Source: an uncultured Roseovarius sp. (GTDB lineage Bacteria > Pseudomonadota > Alphaproteobacteria > Rhodobacterales > Rhodobacteraceae). From it: a DNA stretch of 64,000 nt. The DNA is taken from contig CANMOU010000003.1 in the NCBI GenBank assembly GCA_947499555.1, forward strand, positions 186,001-250,000, written 5' to 3'. Position numbers and translations under genes: made by a program. The notes below the pieces were generated by a model. It saw only the letters and a list, made by a program, of their open reading frames with translations. It ran no database searches and was not told where the DNA came from. Shown in pieces: positions 30,301 to 38,207 of the stretch (the stretch's first letter is position 1; each line of letters begins with the position of its first letter).

Positions 30301-31132
30301 TGTCGTTCCTGCGGGCATTGATTGGGAATGGACCGGCGATGCCGAAGATCAAGAGGAATCCGGTGCTTTCCTGATGCAGGCCTTCATGGGCGCGTTGGGG
30401 CTGATGTTCATCATTTTGCTGGCGCAGTTCAACTCGATCTATAACGCGGCTCTGGTGCTTCTGGCGGTCGTGCTTTCAACAACCGGCGTGCTGATCGGGA
30501 TGCTGGTGATGAACCAGCCATTTTCGATCATCATGACGGGCACAGGCATTGTGGCGCTGGCCGGTATTGTGGTGAACAACAACATCGTGCTGATCGACAC
30601 GTATCAGGAATACTCAAAATACATGCCCCGGATCGATGCGATCACCCGCACGGCCGAAGCGCGCATCAGGCCGGTCCTGCTGACGACGATTACCACGATG
30701 GCAGGTCTCGCGCCGATGATGTTCGGGCTTAGTCTGAACTTTGTTGATGGCGGGTATACGTTCAACAGCCCCACCGCCTTGTGGTGGAAACAGCTGGCCA
30801 CAGCCGTGGTCTTTGGGCTTGGCATTGCAACGGTCCTGACGCTGGTCTTCACACCGTCGATGCTGGCGCTACGGATTTGGGCGACAACCTATGTGCTTTG
30901 GGCGTCGCAGCTTCTGGCCAAGCTTTCGATGGGCCGGACCAGCCGCGCGGCCCGCGACTGGGCGCTTGCCAGACAAGCCAAGCGCCAGCGCCTGCCCGAG
31001 GTGATCTGGGAAGATGAACGCGAACCTGCGATTGAGGCCGAGCCCGAGCCGCTGCGCCTGACCTTTATTCACCGGGTCGGCAAGGATGACGGCGACGAGC
31101 CCGGCCGCGGCGGCATCAAGGCGGCGGAATAA
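27344..31132 (+). CDS. RND efflux transporter permease, enlarged
   Basis: A proton-driven inner-membrane pump of the AcrB/HAE1 superfamily, 1262 residues. The first transmembrane helix is at about 14-32, helices 2-6 at about 335-490 and the second set from about 632. The family is usually about 1030-1050 residues. The extra length includes an insert at about 505-600 with two additional hydrophobic stretches between helices 6 and 7, and a charged tail of about 70 residues after the last helix. The frame is continuous with no sign of error. It is co-translated with the adaptor. No outer-membrane channel gene is adjacent. Confidence 0.92.
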   Translation: MTGIVDWAAARARMVIAFIVLSILAGTLAYISLPKEGEPDIEIPALFVSVPFPGISAEDSEKLLVKVMETELADLDGLKQMTGTASEGYAGVALEFEFGWDKTKITADVRDAMSAAEADFPDGFETYTINEINFSTFPIIIVSLSGPVPERTMARVAKDLQDRLEALDPILEAGIAGNRDEMVEVIIDPLALESYNITADELVNVVQNNNQLIAAGEVQSGQGTFAVKIPSSFDETLDIYNLPVKTNGDRVITLGDLTEINLTFEDRQGTARFNGETTVALQVVKRKGFNIIDTAALVREEVAKAERTWPEGLRAVIEVDASNDQSRIIESMVSQLEGSVLTAIALVMIVTLAALGIRPALLVGFAIPTSFLLCFALLAVMGVSVSNIVMFGLILAVGMLVDGAIVVVEYADKKIAEGEGPMHAYVAAAKRMFWPVVSSTATTLCAFLPMLFWPGVPGQFMQMLPVTLIFVLSASLLVALVYLPVMGGVTGRTERWFDDRIRQIAQGHWLWHLLLLPIAVVAVMLAGEAVPFFLEAIGAQFSGLDATRILGSVVPTLINVFALAVCTVLFAAIGLAGVIAVLVAIMAVFRRMRYLRRAISARVMPNRNEKIQAGYQRSPFGWFIHMIAANPVAPLIAFCAIFVFVGSVTFYYMGNNRGVEFFVESEPENAIVQVRARGNLSIEQKDALVREAEAVVLEHPNVLNAFAFAGDGGLDVNTGGASPPLDTIGQVQLEITKWEDRPTAYETWFTVPIIGYEVQRRVIDDRADGNRTMDELTAALRKIPGIQFDILALEQGPASAKPVHLRLKGDNWEELQAFTEEARAQFERTKGLKLIEDTLPLPGIDWQIDVDVEKAGRYGANVAAVGGMVQLVTRGLQIGTMRIPSSDEEIDIRVRLPEDERLLSTLDTLKIRTNDGLVPLSNFITRKPVQKLAQIDRVDQKRYFDVKADVIDGMTATVTDEDGETTEVLMNPNERIAELTKWLESGVVPAGIDWEWTGDAEDQEESGAFLMQAFMGALGLMFIILLAQFNSIYNAALVLLAVVLSTTGVLIGMLVMNQPFSIIMTGTGIVALAGIVVNNNIVLIDTYQEYSKYMPRIDAITRTAEARIRPVLLTTITTMAGLAPMMFGLSLNFVDGGYTFNSPTALWWKQLATAVVFGLGIATVLTLVFTPSMLALRIWATTYVLWASQLLAKLSMGRTSRAARDWALARQAKRQRLPEVIWEDEREPAIEAEPEPLRLTFIHRVGKDDGDEPGRGGIKAAE

Positions 31133-31305
31133 TTGGCCCGAAGCCGCAGCTTTGTTTTGAAAGGCGGTTTGGCGGACAAAGGTGCCATTCATCAGGACGC
31201 CTAAAATTCCGGGAAACCGGCGGCAAACTTGGCCACCACAAAATCAGCCAGAGCGGGCGGCCTTCTTTTCCCAACAGTGGTTCAAAAGTCGGGCTTAGAG
31301 AGTTA

Positions 31306-31336
31306 ACTAGCCCCAAGCTGTTGTTCTGGGGCTAGT
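31306..31336. terminator. Bidirectional hairpin between RND operon and YHS gene
   Basis: ACTAGCCCCA (31306-31315) and TGGGGCTAGT (31327-31336) form a perfect 10-bp stem with an 11-base loop, placed between two convergent transcription units. The T-runs on either side are weak. Confidence 0.65.
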
Positions 31337-31345
31337 CAAACAGGT

Positions 31346-31822
31346 TTAAAGGTCTTTCGGTGCCGTGTTCTGAATTTCAGGCCAATTGGTATCGGCTTTT
31401 GCACCGTTACCTTCCACGTCGCCGCTAAATCCTTCTAAGGCAGCTGCGTATGAGTAGACTGATAGCTTTCCGTTATCGATACGGAACAGATTTGGATCAC
31501 CATCAAGCTTTTTGCCAAGTGCAACACCCATACGGCAGAAGCCACCGTGTTGTGGCACGTATTTTGCTGGATCGGCTTTAAAGGTTTCAAGGTTTTCGGC
31601 GGATGAGAAACGGTAAATTGCGCCTTCGTGCTCAGCTGAAAACTTCTCGGTGCCGAGAACCGGCTTGCCAACGGTAAAGTAGGCGACAGGATCATGGCTC
31701 TTAAGAGCTATCTGTGCGGCGCTGACATTCACCGGAGCTGTCGAGGTGATGTCATACGCCATTGCAGGACTAGTGCTGGCAAATGAAAACGCTAGACCCA
31801 ATGCAATAAGTGTTTTCTTCAT
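31346..31822 (-). CDS. Exported YHS-domain protein
   Basis: A 158-residue protein with a clear signal peptide (MKKTLIALGLAFSFASTSPA, cleavage after AMA). It then has a YHS-type segment, ALKSHDPVAYFTVGKPVLG at about 42-60 and YRFSSAENLETFKADPAKY at about 75-93, and one cysteine in GGFCRMG. YHS domains are thought to bind metal. The ATG at 31822 has GGAGAG upstream. Base composition is lower in GC than the surrounding backbone. It is divergent from a TetR gene, with an inverted-repeat operator between them, so the TetR protein probably represses it. Confidence 0.85.
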   Translation of the reverse strand: MKKTLIALGLAFSFASTSPAMAYDITSTAPVNVSAAQIALKSHDPVAYFTVGKPVLGTEKFSAEHEGAIYRFSSAENLETFKADPAKYVPQHGGFCRMGVALGKKLDGDPNLFRIDNGKLSVYSYAAALEGFSGDVEGNGAKADTNWPEIQNTAPKDL

Positions 31823-31903
31823 GGTGTTCTCTCCATTTTGAATGTGGCTTTTATTTAGGCGAATGTCTGTGAAGCACTCACAGGTCCGCAAATTGAGTTA
31901 AAA

Positions 31904-31917
31904 TGACCAATCGGTCA
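31904..31917. promoter_or_regulatory. Probable TetR operator
   Basis: TGACC-AATC-GGTCA (31904-31917) is an inverted repeat of two 5-bp half-sites with a 4-bp centre, between the divergent YHS and TetR genes. This is the usual place for an autoregulatory TetR site. Confidence 0.6.
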
Positions 31918-32035
31918 ACAACAGGGAGAACACAGTTTCGTGAATTGTTGATCAAGCAGTCAAAAATAGTTACTGGATGGCCGGAGAAAACGTCGTAATC
32001 TCCCCGGAGAATTGCGATCACCCTAGAGAGCACCC

Positions 32036-32539
32036 ATGGCACGCCCATATTCATTCGACCCTAAAGCCGCTCTTGAAGCCGCCATGCATGTCTTCTGGCA
32101 AGAGGGATATGACCTAGCTAGTCTGTCACGTTTACAAGACGCGATGGGCATTCAGCGAGGATCCCTCTACCAAGAGTTTGGGTCCAAGAAAAAACTTTTC
32201 CTAAAAGCACTCAATCACTACGTGGTACATTTTGTTGATCCCGGGATAGAGTTGCTGACGCAATCAGGTGGCTCTGGGCGGGACCGTATTAAGCGCTTTT
32301 TTGATATGGTGCCGACAGATGAGTCGCGCGGTTGTTTGCTGTGCAATTCAGCCGCAGGTGTGGCTGGCACGGACGACGAGGTGCGACAGATTATTTCAAT
32401 GCAGTTGGGACGCTTACGAAAGGCATTCGACAATGCTTTGGTTGAAGAATGCGAGGATCAGAACAAACGCAGAAGTGAAGCGGAACGCCTGACACAATTG
32501 TACATCGGAAAACGAGTTGAAGCCCGCACAATACTCTAG
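32036..32539 (+). CDS. TetR/AcrR family regulator, short C terminus
   Basis: A 167-residue repressor. The N-terminal helix-turn-helix (about 8-55) has the LQDAMGIQRGSLYQEFGSK recognition region, and the ligand domain contains GCLLCNSAAGVAGTDDEV, typical of one TetR branch. Relatives in this branch are about 190-200 residues. The present protein stops just after YIGKRVEARTIL, so the last dimerisation helix seems to be missing. No continuation is seen in the other frames. It may be naturally short or damaged. Codon use and GC are as in the neighbouring YHS gene. Confidence 0.82.
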   Translation: MARPYSFDPKAALEAAMHVFWQEGYDLASLSRLQDAMGIQRGSLYQEFGSKKKLFLKALNHYVVHFVDPGIELLTQSGGSGRDRIKRFFDMVPTDESRGCLLCNSAAGVAGTDDEVRQIISMQLGRLRKAFDNALVEECEDQNKRRSEAERLTQLYIGKRVEARTIL

Positions 32540-32670
32540 TCGAGGGACCAAACTGGCTTCGTCAGTGCGCATGAGAAGAAGTAGTCAAAATGACCGCGTT
32601 GGGCTCAAAGCTGCCCCCAACACGATGTCGCAACATGGCTCAGCAGACGCGTGGCCTAGCGGGGCCTGGC

Positions 32671-33162
32671 CTAGCTTGCCTCCGACGGGCGCACGATATG
32701 GAAGGATCCGCTCATATAGGTCAGCGGTCTTTCACCCGCGTTGGAAATCCCGGTCACATCGCCGATGCAGATGGCGTGGCTGCCATGCACGTGGCGGTGC
32801 GTGAGGCTGCAGGAAAAGGCCGTTGCCCGGGGCAGCAGGGGGCCAAACTCGGTGTCGGCGATATCAAGGCCCTCAAACCGATTGGGCTGATCGGCGTCAA
32901 ACATGCCTGCAAAACGTTTCGCGACATCAACCGCATCTTCAGCCAGGATATTGACGCAGAACGTGCCATTCGCCGCAACGGTCTGCGCTATGTTGCTGTC
33001 GGCCTTGAGGCATACCAGAACAGAAGGAGGATCCGCCGAAAGCGATGTGAAGGCGCTTACTGTGGCACCGGCCTTGCCCGCGGGTCCATCGGTTGTGACC
33101 ACTGTCACAGTCGATGCAACCTGTCGCATGGCCGCAATGAAAGCGTCGCGAGGGCTGTTCAT
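32671..33162 (-). CDS. Flavin reductase family protein
   Basis: A 163-residue FMN-binding split-barrel protein of the flavin reductase (DIM6/NTAB) type. It has the FMN loop SAFTSLSADPPSVLVCL at about residues 36-52, NGTFCVNIL near 65, and the C-terminal HxHG-like HRHVHGSHAICIGDV. It supplies reduced flavin to a partner monooxygenase, which is not adjacent here. The start at 33162 has GGAG 8 bases upstream. It is divergent from the glycosyltransferase gene at 33357. Confidence 0.87.
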   Translation of the reverse strand: MNSPRDAFIAAMRQVASTVTVVTTDGPAGKAGATVSAFTSLSADPPSVLVCLKADSNIAQTVAANGTFCVNILAEDAVDVAKRFAGMFDADQPNRFEGLDIADTEFGPLLPRATAFSCSLTHRHVHGSHAICIGDVTGISNAGERPLTYMSGSFHIVRPSEAS

Positions 33163-33356
33163 CTCAGAACTCCGAAAATATGCGCAGAGAAACAAGAGGC
33201 ACACACAATCTGTTCACCTGCCGCATCCATCAAAACCATACGCTTCCCAATTAGTGCAATGCTTGGGTGCCGTCAAAGCGTTGAGCGATCTCGGCGCGCA
33301 TGATTGCGCTTTGCCGGACAAGCCCGTATCACCGCCGGGCAATATAAGAGCCAGAC

Positions 33357-34226
33357 ATGGACCAGACCGCTCCTGCCATCGCCATCCTTCCCTATCACGT
33401 GAAGCCCGGGCTTTTCCCGCGTCAGATCCCGCTTGATGAGCTCTTTTGGCCCTTGGGACGCCCGGATCGCCTCAAGCTCATGGGCCAGACCCTGCGCGAC
33501 CTGCTGCCGTCGGATCATTTGGTGGCCTTCATCTCTACCGTTTTACATGTGCAACCGTGGCGTGCGACGCGGGCGAAGCTGTCTGCAATGGTGCTTGAGC
33601 CCGAAGCCATTCATGCCAAGCATATGAGGCGCCTGAGGGTGTCGCATCGGCGGTTTCACAAGGTCCTGAGTTGCAACACCGGGCTGTTGGAGGCCATCCC
33701 AAATGGCATCTTCTTTCCTCTGGGCGGGGCTTGGGCAGAGGATTGGCAGGTCCGTCCGCATCTGAAGACGAAAATGTGTTCGCTAATTGCGTCTGCGAAA
33801 CGCGACCTGCAGGGGCATGTTCTGCGCCACAACACGGTGGACTGGGTGCGCGCCGAAGCGCTTGATGTCGATGTTATGGGCGGAGGCTACGACCCGTTTG
33901 AGAAGAAATCCGATGGTTTGTCCCCATACCGGTATTCGGTAGTGATCGAGAACGTCCGGGAACCAAACTACTTTACCGAAAAGTTGATTGACGCGGTTCT
34001 GTGCCAATCCGTGCCGATCTATTGGGGCTGCCCGAATATTGGTGAATTCATGGACACGTCAGGCATGGTGATTTGCGAGACCGAAGAGGCCTTGCGAGCC
34101 GCAATTATGGCGATGTCGGACGATGGCTATGCCGCGCGCTTGCCCGGACTTCTCAAGGCGCAGGAGGCCGCTTCGTCATATGCCAATGTTTATGAGCGTG
34201 CGGCGCGGGCCGTGCTCGAGGCCTGA
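33357..34226 (+). CDS. Glycosyltransferase family 10 (fucosyltransferase-like)
   Basis: A 289-residue protein whose C-terminal half contains the GT10 donor-binding block: YRYSVVIENVREPNYFTEKL, then ID and AVLCQSVPIYWGCPNI (about residues 190-230). GT10 enzymes transfer fucose or related sugars from GDP donors onto surface glycans. The N-terminal half is divergent. The final 37 bases overlap the 3' end of the convergent GT-A gene. With the PAPS synthetase behind it, it suggests a locus for decorated surface polysaccharide. Confidence 0.8.
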   Translation: MDQTAPAIAILPYHVKPGLFPRQIPLDELFWPLGRPDRLKLMGQTLRDLLPSDHLVAFISTVLHVQPWRATRAKLSAMVLEPEAIHAKHMRRLRVSHRRFHKVLSCNTGLLEAIPNGIFFPLGGAWAEDWQVRPHLKTKMCSLIASAKRDLQGHVLRHNTVDWVRAEALDVDVMGGGYDPFEKKSDGLSPYRYSVVIENVREPNYFTEKLIDAVLCQSVPIYWGCPNIGEFMDTSGMVICETEEALRAAIMAMSDDGYAARLPGLLKAQEAASSYANVYERAARAVLEA

Positions 34227-34912
34227 CGCTGAGGCCAGATCCCGAAATGTGCATGAAGCAGGGCCGCTGTGGCGCGATTTGCGGCATCGCGTGAAAGGCC
34301 GTCCGCCATCATGTCTTGCAGCGCATGCGCATCATCAAAAGCTGTTTGTATCAAAGCGCGCGCGGCGGGTGCTTGCGCAACAGGAATGCCCTGCCGGGCC
34401 AACTGGCCGGAAAGCCAGACATCATCGACGGACCGTGCGCAATCTGGCGGCGTAAACTCCGGCCCCGCCAACCATTCCGGTCTGACGGAAACGCCGCTGA
34501 ACCCCTGCGCGATGTCGCAGCCAGTACCAATGCGCCCGAGCCGTTCAACACCCCAGGCAGAGCCGGTTGTCGCGACCTGCCGGTCTTCATCGAGAAGCGC
34601 TGCCGCCCAGCCGGGACCATAGATCCAGTCATCATCGCAATAAAGAAGGCGCAGCCCCTTGCCGACCAAAGCTTCGGCCGCAGGCAGCACTTTGGTGGCA
34701 GGCCCGTAATCTTTCTCGGCCCACAAGATATTGACGCCACTGGGCAGGTCAGGTGGCAAGACTGCCCCGGGAAAACGGGCGTAGCGACGCGGCAGTGCAA
34801 GCAAAATGAATTCTGGCGCAGGTGACTGCGCCAGAAGACTGTTCAAAACAGGTCCGAGACGATCAAATCTCGGCGGGATGGTGGTGAGTGAGACCGCGTA
34901 GCGCGGGATCAT
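34190..34912 (-). CDS. Putative GT-A fold glycosyltransferase
   Basis: A 240-residue protein with the start of a GT-A nucleotide-sugar fold (AVSLTTIPPRFDRLGPVL, residues 6-23) and a LLYCDDDWIYGPGW motif near residue 90. The aspartates there would bind the metal and sugar nucleotide. A second acidic site occurs in SVDDVWLSGQLARQG. The exact family and sugar are not clear. Its ATG overlaps the stop of the upstream PAPS synthetase gene by four bases, so the two form a tightly coupled operon, a strong hint that they work in the same pathway. Confidence 0.72.
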   Translation of the reverse strand: MIPRYAVSLTTIPPRFDRLGPVLNSLLAQSPAPEFILLALPRRYARFPGAVLPPDLPSGVNILWAEKDYGPATKVLPAAEALVGKGLRLLYCDDDWIYGPGWAAALLDEDRQVATTGSAWGVERLGRIGTGCDIAQGFSGVSVRPEWLAGPEFTPPDCARSVDDVWLSGQLARQGIPVAQAPAARALIQTAFDDAHALQDMMADGLSRDAANRATAALLHAHFGIWPQRQASSTARAARS

Positions 34913-36987
34913 CCGGCAATAAGGCCCATCTGCTCCAGCTTCAGGATGACCTGATGCGCGCAGTTGTCGACCTCGACATTTTCGGTTTCGACGCGCAATT
35001 CAGGGCTTTCAGGCACATCGTAAGGATCTGAAATCCCGGTGAATTCCTTTATCTTGCCTTCGCGGGCCAGCTTGTAGAGCCCCTTGCGGTCACGCCGTTC
35101 GCATTCTTCGATCGAGGTTGCGACATGCACTTCGACAAAGGCGCCGAAGGCTTCGATGTCTTCACGCACCGCGCGCCGGGTTGTGGCGTAAGGCGCAATT
35201 GGCGCACAGATGGCGATACCACCGTTCTTGGTGATCTCAGAGGCGACGTAACCGATGCGTCGGATGTTGAGATCGCGGTGCTCTTTGGAGAACCCAAGTT
35301 CGGACGACAGGTTCTTACGCACGATATCCCCATCAAGCAGTGTTACCGGGCGTCCGCCCATCTCCATCAGCTTGACCATAAGGGCATTGGCGATGGTGGA
35401 TTTGCCCGAGCCCGAGAAGCCGGTGAAAAACACCGTGAAGCCCTGTTTGGAGCGCGGCGGTTTCGTCTTGCGCAATTCGGTGACCACCTCGGGGAACGAG
35501 AACCACTCGGGAATTTCAAGACCTTCAGACAGGCGGCGGCGTAACTCGGTGCCGGAGATATTGAGGATGGTCACGTTGTCCTTATCGGCAATCTCATCCA
35601 TCGGCTCGTACTGAGCGCGTTCCTGGACATAGACCATGTGCTTGAAATCGACCATTTCGATTCCGATCTCGGCCTCGTGCTGGCGGAAAAGATCCTGCGC
35701 ATCATAGGGCCCGTAGAAATCCTCGCCAGCAGAGTTCTTGCCGGGCCCGGCGTGATCGCGACCAACGATGAAATGCGTGCAGCCATGGTTTTTGCGAATG
35801 AGCCCATGCCAGACCGCCTCGCGTGGGCCGGCCATGCGCATGGCGAGGTTAAGCAGGCTCATTGTCGTGGTGGAAGCAGGGTACTTATCAAGCACCGCCT
35901 CATAGCACCGTACGCGCGTGAAGTGATCAACGTCACCCGGTTTGGTCATGCCGACGACGGGATGAATGAGCAGGTTGGCCTGCGCCTCTTTCGCTGCGCG
36001 GAAAGTCAGTTCCTGGTGGGCGCGGTGCAAGGGGTTGCGGGTCTGGAAGGCCACAACCTTGCGCCACCCCAGCTTGCGGAAGTAGGCGCGCAGTTCATTG
36101 GGTGTGTCGCGACGTGCGCGGAAGTCATAGTGGACGGGCTGCTGAATACCCGTCACCGGGCCGCCAAGGTAAACCGAACCAGCCGTATTGTGCAGATAGT
36201 TGACCGCGGGATGGGCGTCGTCATCCGCGCCAAAGACCTTCTCAGCCTCACGAGCCTTGTCAGGTGTCCAGCGATCCGTAACGGTCATTGTGCCCAAGAT
36301 CACGCCTTCCTGATCGCGCAGGGCGATGTCCTGGCCCAATTCGATGCTTTCGGCAAAGGCTTCACTCACATCCAGAGTGACTGGCATGGGCCAGAGGCTG
36401 CCATCGGCGAGGCGCATGTTTTCGACAACACCATTATAGTCGTCTTCGCTCAGAAAACCCTTGAGCGGGTTGAAGCCGCCATTCATCAAGAGCTCCAGAT
36501 CGCAGATCTGGCGCGGGCTGAGGTCCCAGCTTGTCAGGTCTGCCGCTTCAACCTTGAGCTTTAGGGCGCTTTCATAAGACACGTACAGTTCGGGGATGGG
36601 GGCGAGGTTACTTTGCACAATCGATGTCCTGTGTTTGAGGGGTACAAGGCCGCTCGTCGTGCCGGTCAGTTCGGCATGAAGAGCATCATATTCAGCGAAT
36701 TTTCGCGTGAGAAACTGATCTGTGAGACGTATTTTTTCTGCCGCACCACGGGAGGTGATAGCGTAGGCGTATCGCTGACGTTTGTCCGGGCCATCGCGGT
36801 CGCCGATCTTGATGAATCCTGCATCGACAGCACGCCGCAAAAGGGCGTTCAGACGCCCAAGTGAAATCCCAAGCGCGGACGCGGTGGTGCGCTGAGACGC
36901 CTCGGGCGCGAGGTCGAGTTGTCGCAAAAGGCGGAAGAGTTGATCTTCCTCCTCCAGGCTTGGCTTTGTCTCTGGAGACAACATCAT
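34909..36987 (-). CDS. sat-cysC: MarR-like winged helix fused to ATP sulfurylase/APS kinase (PAPS synthetase)
   Basis: One uninterrupted frame of 692 residues. Residues about 10-110 form a winged helix like EPS-associated MarR regulators (TASALGISLGRLNALLR, then YAYAITSRGAAEKIRLTDQF). Residues about 124-510 are ATP sulfurylase with QTRNPLHRAH near 312 and GRDHAGPG. Residues about 512-690 are APS kinase with the P-loop GFSGSGKST near 521. Together the enzymes make PAPS from sulfate and ATP. A second start, GTG at 36618 preceded by AGGA at 8 bases, would give a normal 569-residue enzyme, so both fused and unfused forms are possible. The upstream start could be ATG 36987, ATG 36984 or GTG 37023. 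Confidence 0.9.
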   Translation of the reverse strand: MMLSPETKPSLEEEDQLFRLLRQLDLAPEASQRTTASALGISLGRLNALLRRAVDAGFIKIGDRDGPDKRQRYAYAITSRGAAEKIRLTDQFLTRKFAEYDALHAELTGTTSGLVPLKHRTSIVQSNLAPIPELYVSYESALKLKVEAADLTSWDLSPRQICDLELLMNGGFNPLKGFLSEDDYNGVVENMRLADGSLWPMPVTLDVSEAFAESIELGQDIALRDQEGVILGTMTVTDRWTPDKAREAEKVFGADDDAHPAVNYLHNTAGSVYLGGPVTGIQQPVHYDFRARRDTPNELRAYFRKLGWRKVVAFQTRNPLHRAHQELTFRAAKEAQANLLIHPVVGMTKPGDVDHFTRVRCYEAVLDKYPASTTTMSLLNLAMRMAGPREAVWHGLIRKNHGCTHFIVGRDHAGPGKNSAGEDFYGPYDAQDLFRQHEAEIGIEMVDFKHMVYVQERAQYEPMDEIADKDNVTILNISGTELRRRLSEGLEIPEWFSFPEVVTELRKTKPPRSKQGFTVFFTGFSGSGKSTIANALMVKLMEMGGRPVTLLDGDIVRKNLSSELGFSKEHRDLNIRRIGYVASEITKNGGIAICAPIAPYATTRRAVREDIEAFGAFVEVHVATSIEECERRDRKGLYKLAREGKIKEFTGISDPYDVPESPELRVETENVEVDNCAHQVILKLEQMGLIAG

Positions 36988-37002
36988 AACGAAACGACTC
37001 AA

Positions 37003-37030
37003 AATATGTTCACGCGTGAACACATGTCAT
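37003..37030 (-). promoter_or_regulatory. Promoter and 16-bp palindromic operator of the PAPS synthetase gene
   Basis: On the minus strand ATGACA (37030-37025), 16 bases, then CATATT (37008-37003) forms a plausible promoter. The perfect palindrome TGTTCACGCGTGAACA (37007-37022) fills the spacer. A MarR-type dimer bound there would block RNA polymerase. The start codons at 36987/36984 would then lie about 10-15 bases after the transcript start. Confidence 0.6.
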
Positions 37031-37324
37031 AAGTCACGATGTGTTGGAACCCCCTAATTCTAAGGAAACGCACTGTTTCGGAAGTGTTGTCGAAGGGCCA
37101 CGGCCGCGTGGGCGCTCTTGCTTGCTTATGTTTTTGGAAGCGTGACAGGGCGACGGAGGACTGGTTTGCGCCTGAATTGCACTTTGATTGAACGCATCAT
37201 CTCAACGTAATTTGGCCATTTTCCAAAATTAATGCTGTAGCAGAATTGCGTGAAGGAATTTGGTTTGAATACGACCGCCGTTGATTTTGAAGACCAGCAG
37301 TACGTATCTGTGAAGAAACTGCGA

Positions 37325-38125
37325 ATGCACAAGGTCTGGCTTGCGGCTTTTGGAGCCCTCGGATTGACATTGATGTCAGTTCAAGTTGCCAAGGCACAGC
37401 AAACTGACGCGGTAAACTTAGAAGCCGAGGGGCATCTTAAGTCACTTGCTGAAGGCCTGTCGAAACGCTCGCCCTCTCCCAAATTGATAAATGTCCTACG
37501 TGACATTTTCTATCGCTCCGACGTTGATGGCTCGGGTGAAGTCACGGAAAAAGATGCATTGATCAAACAACAAATTGAACATGCCAAGCGCCGAAACAGC
37601 TCGTTTTCTTATTGGGCTTCCCATGATCTGAACGGGGACGCTGTTGTGACCATCGAAGAAATTCGCCAAGTCTACCTGCCCGAAGCGCGCGGTGCCCTGT
37701 TGGGCGTCGGCGTCGCTACAAACACTGTTGACGACGCGAAGATTCAAGTACGGCTTGACGCCAAACTGTCTGGTCGGCTTGAAAGCCTTTTTGACTTTGA
37801 CGGCGACGGCGTCTTCACCTTTGAAGAGGTTGTTGAGGGCGCGGAAGAAAAGTATCCCGCTGATCGTGACGGAATCGCACGACTTGTGCGTGAGCGCGGA
37901 AAACGATGGTCGCCACCAATCCTTGTTGCGCCCATTTTCGATAAAAATAACGATGGCCGAGTGACCGAGGCTGAGTTCTTGGCGCCTTACGAAAGCCTAT
38001 TAGACACCTACGACCAAGATGGAGACGGGGTGCTCGATGCTCAGGAAGTCGAGTCTTTGTCAATCCAGGCGAATGAAAACTTCGAACGAAGACAATCAAC
38101 TGAGCGCTCGCTTTGGCTTGATTGA
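37325..38125 (+). CDS. Exported EF-hand calcium-binding protein
   Basis: A 266-residue protein with a signal peptide (MHKVWLAAFGALGLTLMSVQ, cleavage after AKA) and five EF-hand loops. These are DVDGSGEVTEKD (about 66-77), DLNGDAVVTIEE (101-112), DFDGDGVFTFEE (157-168), DKNNDGRVTEAE (206-217) and DQDGDGVLDAQE (230-241). Most have the full set of Ca ligands. Such periplasmic or secreted calmodulin-like proteins are common in marine bacteria, but their roles are mostly unknown. The start is uncertain, with GTG at 37310 or 37250 as in-frame alternatives. It is divergent from the PAPS synthetase gene. Confidence 0.8.
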   Translation: MHKVWLAAFGALGLTLMSVQVAKAQQTDAVNLEAEGHLKSLAEGLSKRSPSPKLINVLRDIFYRSDVDGSGEVTEKDALIKQQIEHAKRRNSSFSYWASHDLNGDAVVTIEEIRQVYLPEARGALLGVGVATNTVDDAKIQVRLDAKLSGRLESLFDFDGDGVFTFEEVVEGAEEKYPADRDGIARLVRERGKRWSPPILVAPIFDKNNDGRVTEAEFLAPYESLLDTYDQDGDGVLDAQEVESLSIQANENFERRQSTERSLWLD

Positions 38126-38207
38126 GAGGCATGCCGCGTTGCCGGTTTGCAATGAACGCTTTGTTCGCAAAGCAGTCACTCGCTGACGCGCGGGAACAGC
38201 CGTTCCT

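Noticed and set aside
34909-37023. GTG at 37021-37023 as start of the PAPS synthetase fusion
   Set aside because: That start would put the palindromic operator and the -10 element inside the coding sequence, and it lacks a ribosome binding site. ATG 36987 or 36984 is preferred, though not proven.
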